Assembly: GCA_003667245.1 (NCBI GenBank)
Contig: RCNN01000495.1
Coordinates: forward strand, 186,001 to 250,000
Direction of reading: 5' to 3'
DNA length: 64,000 nt
Origin: Heterostelium multicystogenum
Lineage: Eukaryota > Evosea > Eumycetozoa > Acytosteliales > Acytosteliaceae
Made by a program: the position numbers and the translations under genes. Positions within the stretch are counted from its first letter, which is position 1. Every line of letters begins with the position of its first letter. Under the pieces are notes generated by a model, which saw nothing but the letters and a program-made list of their open reading frames with translations, had not been told where the DNA came from and did not search any database. Positions 47,610 to 58,855 of the stretch are shown in pieces.

Positions 47610-48797
47610 ATGTCATCATCAGTAAATCAATTGGTTGATGATGATCTTAAGAAAGACATTAACTTAGCCATTTCAAATGTTAAAATCTACCTGAGACAGA
47701 GATTCAACGAAGGAAGAGCTCAGATAAATAATCAAATCAAACAAAAGCAACTACTAAAAGAAAAGGAATACGAACTTCAACAACAGCAGCAACAGTTACA
47801 AGAAAAACAAGATAACCAAAAAGATAATAATGATAATAGTAGTATAAAAGAAATAAATAAATTAGATAATAGTAATAGTAATGAAAATTTAAATAAATTA
47901 GATAATAATAATAATAGTAGTAATAGTAATAGTAATAAAAAAATAATACCAACAAATTATTTTGATAATTTTCCAAAGAAAACAAAATTCTGTTGCGATC
48001 ATGTCGATAATATTCCAGAATATTTAAAAAGAGATTATGTTATCTATGGCTATAGAGTGAATTTTTCTATTCCACTCGCAATAAAGTCGGTGCTTATTCC
48101 ATCGCATAACGAGTTTGCCAATATCCATTCACATCTGTGGCCGGCACTATACTTTATCTATTTGGCAATCGATACTTTATTTTTCAGTGAGAGCAGTTTT
48201 CAATTCAATGATCGACTGGTGTTTGGTCTGTTCCTGTTTAGCGGTATAGCAACATTTGTGTGCTCAGTGCTCTGGCACACTCTTGGATGCCACTCCTCAT
48301 CGACCTGGAGACACCTACTGCTCTGTGACTACATGGGCATTATTTTATTGATCGTAGGATCATTCTATCCACCACTGTACTACTCATTCCGAACGATACC
48401 CAATCTAATGATTGGCTATATGACAACGATAACAGTACTTGGAGCAGGTCTATTAGTTTTTGTATTTGTGCCATCACTATCTCAGTACAACCGAATGAGA
48501 ACACTGTTCTTCACATTAACCGCATTCTTTGGTATCGTCCCTGCTAGCCATGCACTGTACCTATTAGAGTGGGAAGTTGGTATCATATTTTTCTACAGAA
48601 TCAATGTTATGTTTGCACTTTTTGGTATTGGATTGATATTCTATGTCGGAAGAATTCCAGAGCGTTGGATGCCTGGCATTTTCGACACAGCATTTGGTCT
48701 AGGTAGTCATGCGATATGGCATCTCTTTACATTTTTAGCGCCGCTCTACCATTACCACACTTGTAAATTAGCATTTTCCGCTGTTTTATTAGATTAA
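47610..48797 (+). CDS. PAQR (adiponectin/progestin receptor, haemolysin III) family membrane protein
   Basis: Seven-helix membrane protein of the PAQR superfamily, proposed zinc-dependent ceramidases or receptors. It is one intact exon of 395 residues. Residues 1-120 are Gln/Asn/Lys-rich low complexity. The core starts IPEYLKRDYVIYGYRVNFS. Family signatures: IHSHLWPALYF (first helix, HxH-like), FVCSVLWHTLGCHSS (S-x3-H), DYMGIILLIVGSFYPPLYY (the D-x(3,4)-G-I block) and SHAIWHLFTFLAPLYHYH (H-x3-H near the C-terminus). These provide the conserved Ser/His/Asp set expected for the zinc site. It starts at ATG 47610. No frame break is present. Confidence 0.9.
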   Translation: MSSSVNQLVDDDLKKDINLAISNVKIYLRQRFNEGRAQINNQIKQKQLLKEKEYELQQQQQQLQEKQDNQKDNNDNSSIKEINKLDNSNSNENLNKLDNNNNSSNSNSNKKIIPTNYFDNFPKKTKFCCDHVDNIPEYLKRDYVIYGYRVNFSIPLAIKSVLIPSHNEFANIHSHLWPALYFIYLAIDTLFFSESSFQFNDRLVFGLFLFSGIATFVCSVLWHTLGCHSSSTWRHLLLCDYMGIILLIVGSFYPPLYYSFRTIPNLMIGYMTTITVLGAGLLVFVFVPSLSQYNRMRTLFFTLTAFFGIVPASHALYLLEWEVGIIFFYRINVMFALFGIGLIFYVGRIPERWMPGIFDTAFGLGSHAIWHLFTFLAPLYHYHTCKLAFSAVLLD

Positions 48798-49210
48798 ATC
48801 TAGATTCCATAGTACAAAGGATTCTTTGATAATAAATTTAATTTAGTAGTTTATATTTGACACTTATTTTATTTAAAGAAAATATGATGTATCTAGGTAC
48901 CCTTGAAATCATTACTTCAGATTCTTTGGGATCAGTCCCTATATTATTTTTTTTATCTTGGTATTTTGTTAGGAATAATACATCAAATATTCCTTGAAGA
49001 AATTCTAATGATAATTAAAATGATTGTACCTCACTGATGTAAATTGTCATTCATTTAAAATTTTGCTAATAAAATCAATGTGGCTCCTATTTTAATAAAA
49101 ACGAATCAAAAAAAACAAAAACAACAAAAAAACGAATAAATATTTTAGTATTGGTTAACAATAATAATAGTATCTGATTTTTATTAAGATACAATAACAA
49201 CTACACCGAC
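48798..49210. other. Intergenic between the PAQR gene and slx9
   Basis: 413 bp, AT-rich with A tracts near 49105-49135. No gene was seen. Confidence 0.5.
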
Positions 49211-50238
49211 ATGCCAAAGATTACACATGATAGAACACTACATAGTAGTGCACCACGTTTGTCAAATAAGAAAGATGTATTTGCTAAGGTAGGAAAAACA
49301 AAAGAATAAACTCTTATCAATATAGTAGATAGATAGATACATATATACTAATCATATAGTAAACAACAACTTTACTTATGTTGTCACTTTCATTATTATT
49401 AGGCAGAGGATACATTGTTTGTCGATGTACCAAAGGCACAGTTGGACTTAAATTTACTTAATAATATAAAACCATTGAATGCAGTGGTACCACAAAAACT
49501 AGATGTACCTGAACCAATAGATAAACGTCCACAACTAGTATCGAAAAAAGATAAAAGAAAGCAAAAGAAAGAAGCATTTTTAAAGAGTAAATAGTTACCT
49601 ACCAATCATACATTATTATATACTAATCATACCATTATAATCGCTCTATAGAATTAGAACCATTCGCCAAGAAATCAATAGATAGCAAGAATAAAGAAAT
49701 AGAACAACAGCAACAACAACAGAAAAATAATACTAAATCAGCTTTGAATCAATCAGATGATTTGATGAGTGCACTACTCAATGAGTTGAGCGATGATGAA
49801 GATGAAGGTAAACCAAAGAATATTGGAAGTAGTGGTACATCAACAATGACAACAAGAAAGAAAAAGAAAATTGCGTATGTCTATCAAAAATATTAACAGC
49901 AATAAGTGATTGATAGATTTAGCTTATTAACCCTCATCTTAATCATATCTATATATATATCTAATCTAATATCCTATAGTTTAAAAGAAATTGAACAATA
50001 TAAGAATGTTTTAGCACATCCATCATTTCAATCAGATCCTTTCTCAACTCTAAAGGAACATCTTTCAAACTCTGTTCAAATACAGAATGAGAAGATGGCA
50101 GAACAAAACAAACTTAAAAACAAACAAAACAACATCATGAACAAACAACCTGGATTCAACAAGAAGAAGAAAGAAAAGAAGCCAAGTAAAAAGCACAATC
50201 CATACTACGACTCAGGAAATAAAATGGACACAAATTGA
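49211..50238 (+). CDS. slx9: SLX9-like ribosome biogenesis protein
   Basis: Likely nucleolar 40S-biogenesis factor of the SLX9/FAM207A family. Four exons join without a frame break: 49211-49288, 49403-49586, 49652-49874 and 49980-50238, giving about 247 residues. The N-terminus is MPKITHDRTLHSS. A basic motif, VSKKDKRKQKKEAFLKKLE, matches the Lys-rich KKEKR..K..FLKK element of the family. The C-terminal signature is EIEQYKNVLAHPSFQSDP, then FSTLKEHLSNSV, which fits the SLX9 pattern of a Phe/Tyr..VL..P.F..(N/D)P...I..HL.N. It ends with a very basic KKKKEKKPSKKHN tail typical of nucleolar proteins. A Gln run lies in exon 3. Confidence 0.8.
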
Positions 50239-50373
50239 AACTTTGTTTTGACAACGACGTCATCGCAATTCAACACATTATATCTAATCTAACCCACTAA
50301 ATAACAGTTCGCTCACCCGTCCCACGAAGATTATTTAATCAGATATTTACAATTGCAACTCGAGATCATCCAA

Positions 50374-50521
50374 TCTTTTCGCTTCTAAAAACCCAGGTTA
50401 GTGACCACTCCCATTCTCTGTTTTTATAGGCGAAAAGACAATTACAATTGTAATTGGAGTGCCGTACCGTTGTGCCGCAGAGTGACTCCTCATGTTACAA
50501 GACCTACGGGACGGGGACCCC
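50374..50521. ncRNA. Candidate structured RNA or regulatory block (GC island with inverted repeats)
   Basis: TCTTTTCGC (50374-50382) pairs perfectly with GCGAAAAGA (50430-50438). An 18-bp perfect palindrome (50439-50456, CAATTACAA and its complement) follows directly. Then comes a roughly 65-bp GC-rich stretch where GGAGT (about 50456-50460) can pair with ACTCC (about 50485-50489), and GGGGACCCC is self-complementary. It has no ORF and no resemblance to tRNA, U6, SRP or 5S RNA that I could see. The RNA call is inference. Confidence 0.25.
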
Positions 50522-50601
50522 TAAAAGTTTAAAAAAAAACCAATAACTCAAGAGGTGGTCCACAACACATTACAACAGAATCTATTCAGTCTTTTTCACT
50601 G

Positions 50602-50623
50602 AACCATCCAAGGTTGGATGGTT
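50602..50623. repeat. Perfect hairpin, 10-bp arms, 2-nt loop
   Basis: AACCATCCAA, then GG, then TTGGATGGTT. It lies about 430 bp upstream of the lectin-like receptor ATG. Confidence 0.75.
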
Positions 50624-50923
50624 TTCCATTTCGAACTCGCAACAAATTCTGTGTTTTTAGTTAAAATCTGGTTTTTTATTTTATTTAAAAATATGCAAAG
50701 CTTGGGATTGCAAAAAAGTTTGTTTTATTTTTTGGTTCAATTCTCAATCTATTTTTGAACACGTTTTTCTTTTGCCCGAAATCCAATCCTCCTAAATAAA
50801 AGTCAATGCTACTCAAGTGGAGTCTCCCCCACCTTTGACCACTAATGATTTTCTATTATTTTAATCTTGATAGAAAAACTTAATTCCGTAATAGATCATG
50901 ATCTGATTTTAATTTAAAAAAAA

Positions 50924-50941
50924 ATGGGCTGTCATTGTTAG
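50924..50941 (+). promoter_or_regulatory. Five-codon uORF in the 5' leader of the lectin-like receptor
   Basis: ATG GGC TGT CAT TGT TAG (MGCHC) follows an A10 run. The TAG ends at 50941 and is immediately followed by a consensus donor, GTAAGT, at 50942. The acceptor TATATAG ends at 51027, two bases before the main ATG. If spliced, the uORF stop sits on the exon junction just 5' of the main start. Confidence 0.5.
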
Positions 50942-51029
50942 GTAAGTTTTACCATTGTTGTTATTCTACTCATTTTACAACAATTTCCTTATTTACATAT
51001 TATAATAAATATACTGTATTTATATAGAA

Positions 51030-54000
51030 ATGAGTAGAAATCCTCTATTCTTTGTAGTTTTATTGTTATTGTTGGTTTTGGAATCCAATGCGTTTTATAA
51101 TCCAATTACCAAACATTACTATCAATTTTATGAACAAAATGGAAATTACGATGCTGCAGTTTCAGGTTGTACAAACAGTGCCTACAACTCTTCTATAAAT
51201 TTTAAAGGGTAAGATTAATAAAAGATCAAGAAATCTCATATCCTATTTCAATCCAGGTTATTTACATTAGAATCAGATATTTAGTTACGATTAATACGAA
51301 ACAAGAATATGATATGATCATAGATAATTTCAAAGATTTTGTAACTGCCAATCATTTTTGGATCTCTGGTAAAGCTACACCTGAAAATAAAACGTATGTA
51401 CTATTTGGTAGAGGTTTTTTTAACAATATATTAATCATCTCAAAACATAGAATTTTCAAATATTCAAGTGGACCAGAGAAAGATATGGATTTCTATTTTG
51501 GAACAAGTGAATATGTAAGTTAATTCGGCCTCCTTTTAAATTGAAATTAACTAATAATTGATTTGGACAAGTGTGCTGGATATTGTAATTGGGGAAATGG
51601 AGAGCCATATTACCTCTACGATGATGAATACTATATTCATTATGATAAAAATAAGAAGTCCTGGAATAACAATGGAGCTTTAACCTTAAGAATACCATAC
51701 ATTTGTGAGTATGGAGGTCTATCCGAAACGAACGTAGTTTTTGTTACCTCCACATCGCCACCTACTTCAGGTGGAAAGGTTGTGTTTGATTATGATAAGG
51801 TTATTTCACAAAATGACATCATCACAATCTATATGACAAAGGTGAATTCCTCAGAAATAATGAATTGTACAAATGTTCAAATTTCTTTTTCTAATGGAAC
51901 CGTGTCTTGTCAAGTTCCAGCAGGTACAGGAATATGGACTGTAACATTTATTCATAAAGGAGTTATTATTGAATCCAATTTATTCTCCTACCAAAGACCT
52001 CTACTCCAATATATGATTCCAGATAGAAGCAGTAACACTGTTTTACTTTCAGGATCCAACTTTCCAACGACTCTCAGCGTGAAGCCTACTTTTAAATTTG
52101 GTGGAGTTTCTGCAAACTGTACAATGGTAACCCTCAACTCCTATAAATGTAATATACTATCAAATATACTACCAATTATTGTTAACATTGACGGACTCGA
52201 GGCAACATTTATTAGAACTCCAGCATGTATGTATACTTAGCTTTAGAATTCAATGTGAGTACTAATTTATAATTAAGCTTATCAAACTGGATATTTCATT
52301 AGCTATTATCATTCTCTAAGTACATTTACTGAAGCTTTTACACTAACTGGGTTAATGAGTCTTGATGGAATAACCAGTTACTTGACATATTTCCCAACAA
52401 AAGTACTGAGAGATTTTACTTATGGTATTTACCCTTACACCATGATAGATGTAGAAGACTATGGTCTATGGACATCTCTCTTTGTAAACTCTACAACCCC
52501 ACTGGCAGAGATATACTCCGCATACGGACCAAATGGTGGACAAGCTGTTACCCCGTATTATGAGGATCCATCTCCCTCCATTTTGGTAGGAAATGAATAT
52601 AAGTTTGTTTTCTTCTTTGGAAATAATACAATTATTTCAGTACCACTTGCCAATATTGATTTGGTTAAAAGAAACTTCATTTATGGATACTATTCAGAAA
52701 CTCCCCAGTTCTTAACAAAGAGAAACTACACCGTCGGAACTCAAGGTGGTGTGATAGTTGTCGATTTTAAATCCAAACTCCCATTTGGAAACCGATTTTT
52801 TGGTTTAAATGGAAAATCCTACCTAATTACAGATTATTCTGATACAAGTACAGTTCAGATTCGAATCCCCGAGGGTTATGGAGGTCCTTTTTCATTGAAT
52901 GTATGGGCTGAATCTCTCAAAAATTCATCGACTCTTTCTGGCCAAATTTATGTTTTGTATTCAGATCCAGCTATGGTATCTATATCTCCAGGGCTAGTCC
53001 CAACATCTGGAGGTTATATCAATATCACAGGTACCAATTTATACAATAATGTATCTTTGATCGATGTCAGACTTGGTGGTACCAAAATTTCAGACATCCA
53101 GTTTATAACACCACACACGTTGCTGTCAGTTAAAGTTCCACCTGGATATGGAAAATCAAATATAACAATAAGATTTGATGGTAAAATATTGAACCAATAT
53201 ATTTCTTCTGGATATCTAAACCCATCCATCAGTGCAGCATCAAACTTTTGGAGTGAAGGTGGAGTCGTTACAATCACTGGTGATAACTTTTTCACTGAAG
53301 CATCTTTGCTTTCTGTTACCATCGATGGAGCTCCATGCACTGAAGTTTCAATCATCACAGATCATAAGATTTTATCCTGTTTTATGTCACCTACCACCAA
53401 GAAAACTGTTGAAGTCATCGTCAAATTAGATAAAGATGAAAGTTTACCATTTAATGCAACCATTAATGAACCCTTGCCTCCTGTAGTCTTAGTATCAACT
53501 CAGGGTATAAAGAAAAAAGCCAACTTTAATCTTTATTACTGGTAGATACTTCAATGGAGAAAATCTATCAGTGTCGATCGGAGGTGAAAACTGTGAAACT
53601 CCAACCTACATTAATATCACTGCACTGTCTTGTATATTTGCTGGAAATGCCATTCAAATTGATCCTTACCAGCCACTCTATGTCAATGTTACAGTTGATA
53701 ATAGAATTGGAGGAGGTTATGTATTCAACTACCGTAAAGATTTGACATGTGATATCCAATGTGTACATGGAACCTGTAATCCTGAAACTGGATCTTGCGA
53801 TTGTCAGACTGGATGGACAGGTAAAAATTGCGCCACAGCCACCACTCCTGGAGGTTTACCAACCGACAATAACGGTACAATCATCAATCCGGCAAATGTA
53901 AATTTTACTTCCGCTATCACTCACCTTAGAGAAGTAGACCCAACTGGAGCAATTATTAAAACACTCCGTATGTCAAATATCCTCTGGACAAGACATAATG

Positions 54001-54671
54001 TAACCGGTGAATATACTGGTAAATTCAAAGAGGAAACTGTAGTTGTCAGAATGAATGTCACTATCTACGAGAAGGAAACCGTAGTTAATTTTGCTGGACA
54101 AGATATCTTCATCCAAGCACATTCGAGCAAATTTGTAGTTAATATTGCAAATTGGACATTCTCAAATCTACTTAATGATCTCCAAGTAGTTTATGTATCT
54201 GTAACCAATGAAACTACAACAAATGGATGCGAAGATACTTTAACGACCTCCGACAATGAAAGTGATCAATATCATATTATAGCAGGTGGCTCAATCCTTC
54301 AGGCTAAGTTTGCCAGTTATTTGTTTATTGACAATAGAATTGTAAGATCAAGAAGAATTGTTCTAGAAAAAGATGATCCCATTGTTATGGAAACCGAAAA
54401 GCCTGGAATGTTTACATTGGCCACCGCTGTTTTAATTTCTCACTTCCAAGACGCAACTTTTGACCCATCATTCAACTCGCTTCTAATTTCCAACTATGAA
54501 AATAAGAAAGATTGTAAAGAAGATGATAAATGGAAATTGATAGTTATCATAGTTTGCACAGTTGTTCCAGGAGTGGCCATAATCATAGCATCTGCTATTT
54601 ACATATCGAAGCTATTAAAAAAGAGAAAGTACCAGAAAGATATGAGAGTAAAACTAAATGCCCTTAAATAA
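51030..54671 (+). CDS. Type I membrane receptor: C-type lectin, IPT/TIG repeats, EGF-like domain
   Basis: Probable cell-surface adhesion or recognition protein of the dictyostelid lectin/TIG/EGF kind. Signal peptide: MSRNPLFFVVLLLLLVLESNA. The C-type lectin domain (exons 1-3) has Y-x-x-F opening, FWISGKATPENKTYV, CNWGNGEPYY (WxxGEP) and the closing IPYICEY. IPT/TIG-like repeats follow with P-x-SGG starts (PPTSGGKVVF, VPTSGGYINITGTNL, GGVVTITGDNFF, FITGRYFNGENL). An EGF-like domain (about 53750-53830) has CDIQCVHGTC and CDCQTGWTGKNC. A beta-rich stalk is followed by a single membrane helix (LIVIIVCTVVPGVAIIIASA) and a short basic tail. Introns: 51209-51276, 51515-51571 and 52231-52302. One frame change occurs at an A6 run near 53515. 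It converges on dstA. Confidence 0.82.
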
Positions 54672-54928
54672 ACAACAAGTAATTTAGCGCCAGCGATTGC
54701 TTCCAAAATCCAAAAACAATTAATTCAGCCAAAATAAAATTATTTACTATAAACAACAATGTGAATAAAAATAAAGATGCACAATATGTTTTTGATGTTA
54801 TAATTTAAATTATTTACTTATGTATTTCAGTGTTGTTTTTTTTTTTTTTTGTTTTGATGTTTTTTTTGCTATTTTTTTTGGTTAGTCTTTTATAAAAGGT
54901 TAGGTTGGTTGTCATGTAAAGGTTACTG

Positions 54929-57204
54929 TTAGTTTCCAAGTGGCTCGTATCCACCAATTGGAGCTGGTTGGGCTTTCTTTGGAGCAAATGAACCCAAAGC
55001 GGTATCTTTGTGTGACTTTAAGAATCTTGGTAAACCATCAGGACCCTTAGTCCATTGTAAAATATTGATGAATTGTGGGTGCTCTGCCAAAAAGTCTGGG
55101 AATGTCTTCTTTGCTGCAGCGGTATCGTTTGGCTGCACCAAATAATGTTTAATACGATGTGGAACCTCCATTCCAATGTAAGCAATACCGAATTGACCTG
55201 GATTTCTTTCACTAAATCTAATGATAAATGTACCTGGATCTTGATTTGTAAGAGCATCATTTACCTCTTGTCTACCCATATAACCATAGATAATACTGTT
55301 GTTTGAAAAATGAGTATTAATATCATATCATAGATATATCTGATTGATTGATAGCTTACCCTTCTTGCCATAAAGTTGAAATATGTCTTTGATATCTGAG
55401 AGTTTGCATTGATTTACCGAACCAATTCCAGAACCTATCGAAATCTTGTTGGTGAATAATTGAACGATTTGCGAAAAAGTGTTGTTGAATATATTTAAAG
55501 TCAAAACTGAGACAACGGACGTTTGGGTCTAACTTGATCTTGTTTGGTTGCAATGAGGAAATGTCTTTGAAGTGTATTTATAAATTGTGCCCATGAAATT
55601 TCAAGCTAATAAAAGATAAAACGATACCAGTTAGTATATCTATGCATTTTAATATTGTTAGAAACTTACCTGTCCATCAAAAGCATCTTTCTTTAATAAT
55701 ACACCTGCACTACCTTCCCATTGACACTCGTTTGTGATTACGACAAATGGGTTGGATGAGTCACTTTCTACAGCTGTTGTTACACTATCCATATCACGGA
55801 CATTAACACCAAATTTCAAATTTACCGAACTCTTTCTTGTACCAGCTAAGAACTTTAGTGGGAAATGTGCAGTGAGGGTTGCTGGATAAATTGGTTGAGA
55901 GTCCATCTCGAGCTGTTGTTGTGGGTTGTTTTTATTTGTTGGATGATTATCGCACATCAAAGTAGCCTTTACAGGTCCATTGATATGGAAGTTCGATCTT
56001 GCACCGGTGAGGATTTGAACAACCAATTGATTCTCACTCAACTGTTTACCTTTAGTAATGACAACTGGAATGGTTGTGTCTTCATTACCAAAGCAATGCT
56101 GTAAAAAAGGTTAGCTATTAGCTTTAGTTGCAAATTTGATTTAGGTTTCAACATACTTTGGTTTGGTTGGTTGGTTGGTTGGGTTTAGTACACTTTGAAT
56201 TTCGTGGTGCAAAAGAGTGAGTTGTTTGAATTGAATCTGTAAATCTTGTCTGAGAGCAAAGAGTTTTGCCAGATCGGTTGGGTCCAGGATCATACCTTTC
56301 TTTGTGGCATCCAAAGCTGACATTTCAGTGTTCATCTGTGAAGATAGTGTGACCTGTTGCTGACTGAGTGCTTGAAGACTGTGAATAGTTTGTTCGTCCA
56401 ATGGTTGTGTAATACGATTCAAAAGTATCGATTGGTCATGAATCATCTTGACCAAGTTAGTTTCTTGCTCAGAGAGAAGTTTATAGATTGTGTCGAGAAT
56501 AGGTTGTGGTGAACTGATTGCTGTCGATGGAGCCTGTTGTGACTGCTGTGACTGTTGTGATTGGTGCAATTGTTGTTGGTGTTGCTGCATCTGTTGTGGT
56601 TGGTGTTGATGCATCTGAGTTTGTTGGTATTGCTGTGGCTGTTGTTGGTATTGTTGTGTCTGCTGTGGGTAGTGTTGTTGTGGGATCTTTGTGGTGATTG
56701 TGGCTGAATCTGTTGTGGAATACCGCCGCTCGATTGACGACCATTGAATGGGGACGATGGTGACATCAATGGAGAGGAAGGTGACTGAGGGATGTGTTAG
56801 CGGACTTCCACCATTGCTGTGTTGAAGATACTGCGACTGTGAAGGAATATTTCCACCTCTTGGTGTGGTTCTATAGTCAATCTGTTGTGGTGAGTGCATT
56901 TGCTGATAGTACTGTTGCTGTTGACTTGCGTGGTCAATAGCACCAATACCAAAAACCATTACCATTATATTGTAAACTATTCAATGTAGTATTTATACTT
57001 TCATTCAATCCTCTATTACTATATGTTTAAAGTAAGTTTAGTTAGTTTATTTGCTTGCTGTTTTAAAACTATGATAGAATCGAGGATGATTTCTCGATTC
57101 TTTCCATTTTACACTTACTCAGCTCCTTCAAAGAGATTCTTTGTAGTTAGATTCGAACTATCAAAATCTTCAAAATCTGTATCCATTTGAAAGTCTGATG
57201 CCAT
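54929..57204 (-). CDS. dstA: STAT transcription factor, STATa-like
   Basis: Phosphotyrosine-activated transcription factor; Dictyostelium STATa acts in tip and culmination control (established knowledge). Exons: 57204-57119 (MASDFQMDTDFEDFDSSN), 56976-56157, 56098-55670, 55615-55360 and 55295-54929, with GTAAGT/GTATGT introns. An N-terminal Gln-rich region holds long QQ runs. A helical coiled-coil segment (SEQETNLVKMIHDQSILLNR) follows. The DNA-binding domain opens ALVMKTQPFP..VVITKGKQL and includes ANRSIIHQQDF; the linker has FWNWFGKSM. The SH2 domain has GTFIIRFSERNPGQFG (phosphate-binding Arg). It ends GGYEPLGN, placing one Tyr five residues from the terminus, as with STATa Tyr702 of 707. 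Joined length is about 650 residues. Frame changes occur near 56953 (T5), 56785, 56690, 56070 and 55580. Confidence 0.87.
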
Positions 57205-58855
57205 CTTTTATCTTGTTTCTTTTAGTTTTGATTTACTTTTACTGCTTGTATACAACACAATGATAGGATTAATTAATTAGATATATTATAGATTGCTGTG
57301 ATTTAGTATAACTATTATCTGAATGAAATTATGTACAATGATAAATAAATACAATGATTTATAGTAAAAATAAAATCAAAAAAGGTGCAGGGAAAACCAA
57401 AAAAAAAAAAAACTAACTAAATATCTATTTCTAAAACTAAACTAATAATAAACAAACACTTTACTTTTACAACAAACACTGATCTTATTATACTATCCGA
57501 TCCTATCTTATCCTATCCTATTATTTCTACTATTATTACTAAATTAAAGACTTAAAAATCTATCTCTCCTATCTATCTCTATCTAACTAACAGTCTATGC
57601 TTATTCAAACCAATCGATCAATGATGTTGTTGATGTTGGTGTTAATATTGAAGATTGAAGGGGTGTCTTATTTATTAGATTAGATTTACTTTTCTATAAA
57701 TTATTATTATAATAGAGTATTGGTTATTGGTTGTTGTGGTATTGTTCAATTTTATATTACTGTTATTTGCTTCTTAGATTGAGTATGATTGAAAAAAACC
57801 AAAAAAAAAAAAATAACAAAAAAACAAAAAACAAATTTTAAAATCAATTTAATTATCTTTTGTTTTTATTAATTTGGTTTGGTTCTTGAAGTTTTATTCT
57901 TGTTGTTGTTATTGTTTATTAGCTAGCTTTATTTTTGTTGGTTTTTTATTGTTGTTGTTGTTGATTATTATTATCATAAATTAATTACCAATTTTCTCAA
58001 AAGTTATACCTTTTGTTAACAACATTAATGTTGGTAATATATTATTATTATTAATAAATATTACTGAAAAACAAGATATAAATAAATATTAAATAATAAT
58101 AATAATATTAATGATAATAATAATATTAAATAAAAATAAAATTATAATTATATAAGTAAAGTTTAATAGTGAATTGGATGATAGATTGATTGATTAATAT
58201 AAACAATTTTAATGATTGGATTGGTAGTGGTAGTGCTAGTGGTAGTGATGCTTGGGTGTTGTTAATCACTGTTAGTGTTAGGTTGTGTGATTGTTAAAGT
58301 GAAGGTGAGGTGTGAAGTGGTTGTTGTATAACTAGTAATAAACACACACAACACACACATATATATTTTATTTATAAATGTGTGTAATAAACATATATAA
58401 ATTCATTAGTTTGTTATAATTAAATTGATTTTGATTATAAATGTTTTGAAATTAAGGAGTAGGAGTGGTTTGAAAGGTTTGGCGACAAAGAACTGAAGAT
58501 GTAACATCACGTTGATCAATACATCTGTCTAGTCTATCTGTTTGTTTGCTTGTTATCCACCAGTGGCTGGCTGACTGACTGACTGCTAACTATCCACATT
58601 TATACAACATATACTACTACTAAATAAGCATGCTACAACTCCACCTAACCTTGCTTAAATTGGGATTGTTTGCATCGTTGATGTAATTGTTGATGTAATC
58701 GAATGACTCCAAATGAAATGATTCAAATTCAAAAAGATATACTAGAAAGCTTTATATGCATAAATATTATAGTAATTGTGAGAAAATTATTTGATCGTGT
58801 AAGTTGGTTTTGCTGTACTTTATTTAAATGGAGGTTGGAAATAGGTAATGGCTAG
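57205..58855. other. 1.65-kb AT-rich intergenic region, dstA upstream
   Basis: Between dstA and the ABCA gene, both on the minus strand. It contains A tracts (about 57398-57412 and about 57790-57832), TTG/GTT repeats (about 57900-57965), AAT/ATT runs (about 58040-58130), GTAGTGG-type repeats (about 58225-58250), CACACA (about 58343-58360) and CTGACTGACTGACTG (about 58570-58585). A long upstream region suits a developmentally regulated gene, but no specific site was assigned. Confidence 0.5.

Larger units (their letters stand above)
50239..51029. other. 790-bp intergenic region with GC island, inverted repeats and a 5'-UTR intron
   Basis: Between slx9 and the lectin-like receptor. It holds nested inverted repeats at 50374-50456, a GC-rich block at about 50457-50521, and a 22-bp hairpin at 50602-50623. 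A putative untranslated first exon with a uORF and the GTAAGT intron 50942-51027 lie at its right end. An unannotated structured RNA is possible. Confidence 0.5.

Noticed and set aside
50457..50521. GC block considered as tRNA, SRP RNA or 5S RNA
   Set aside because: No box A/B pair, no T-loop and no SRP helix-8 signature; left as an unassigned structured element.
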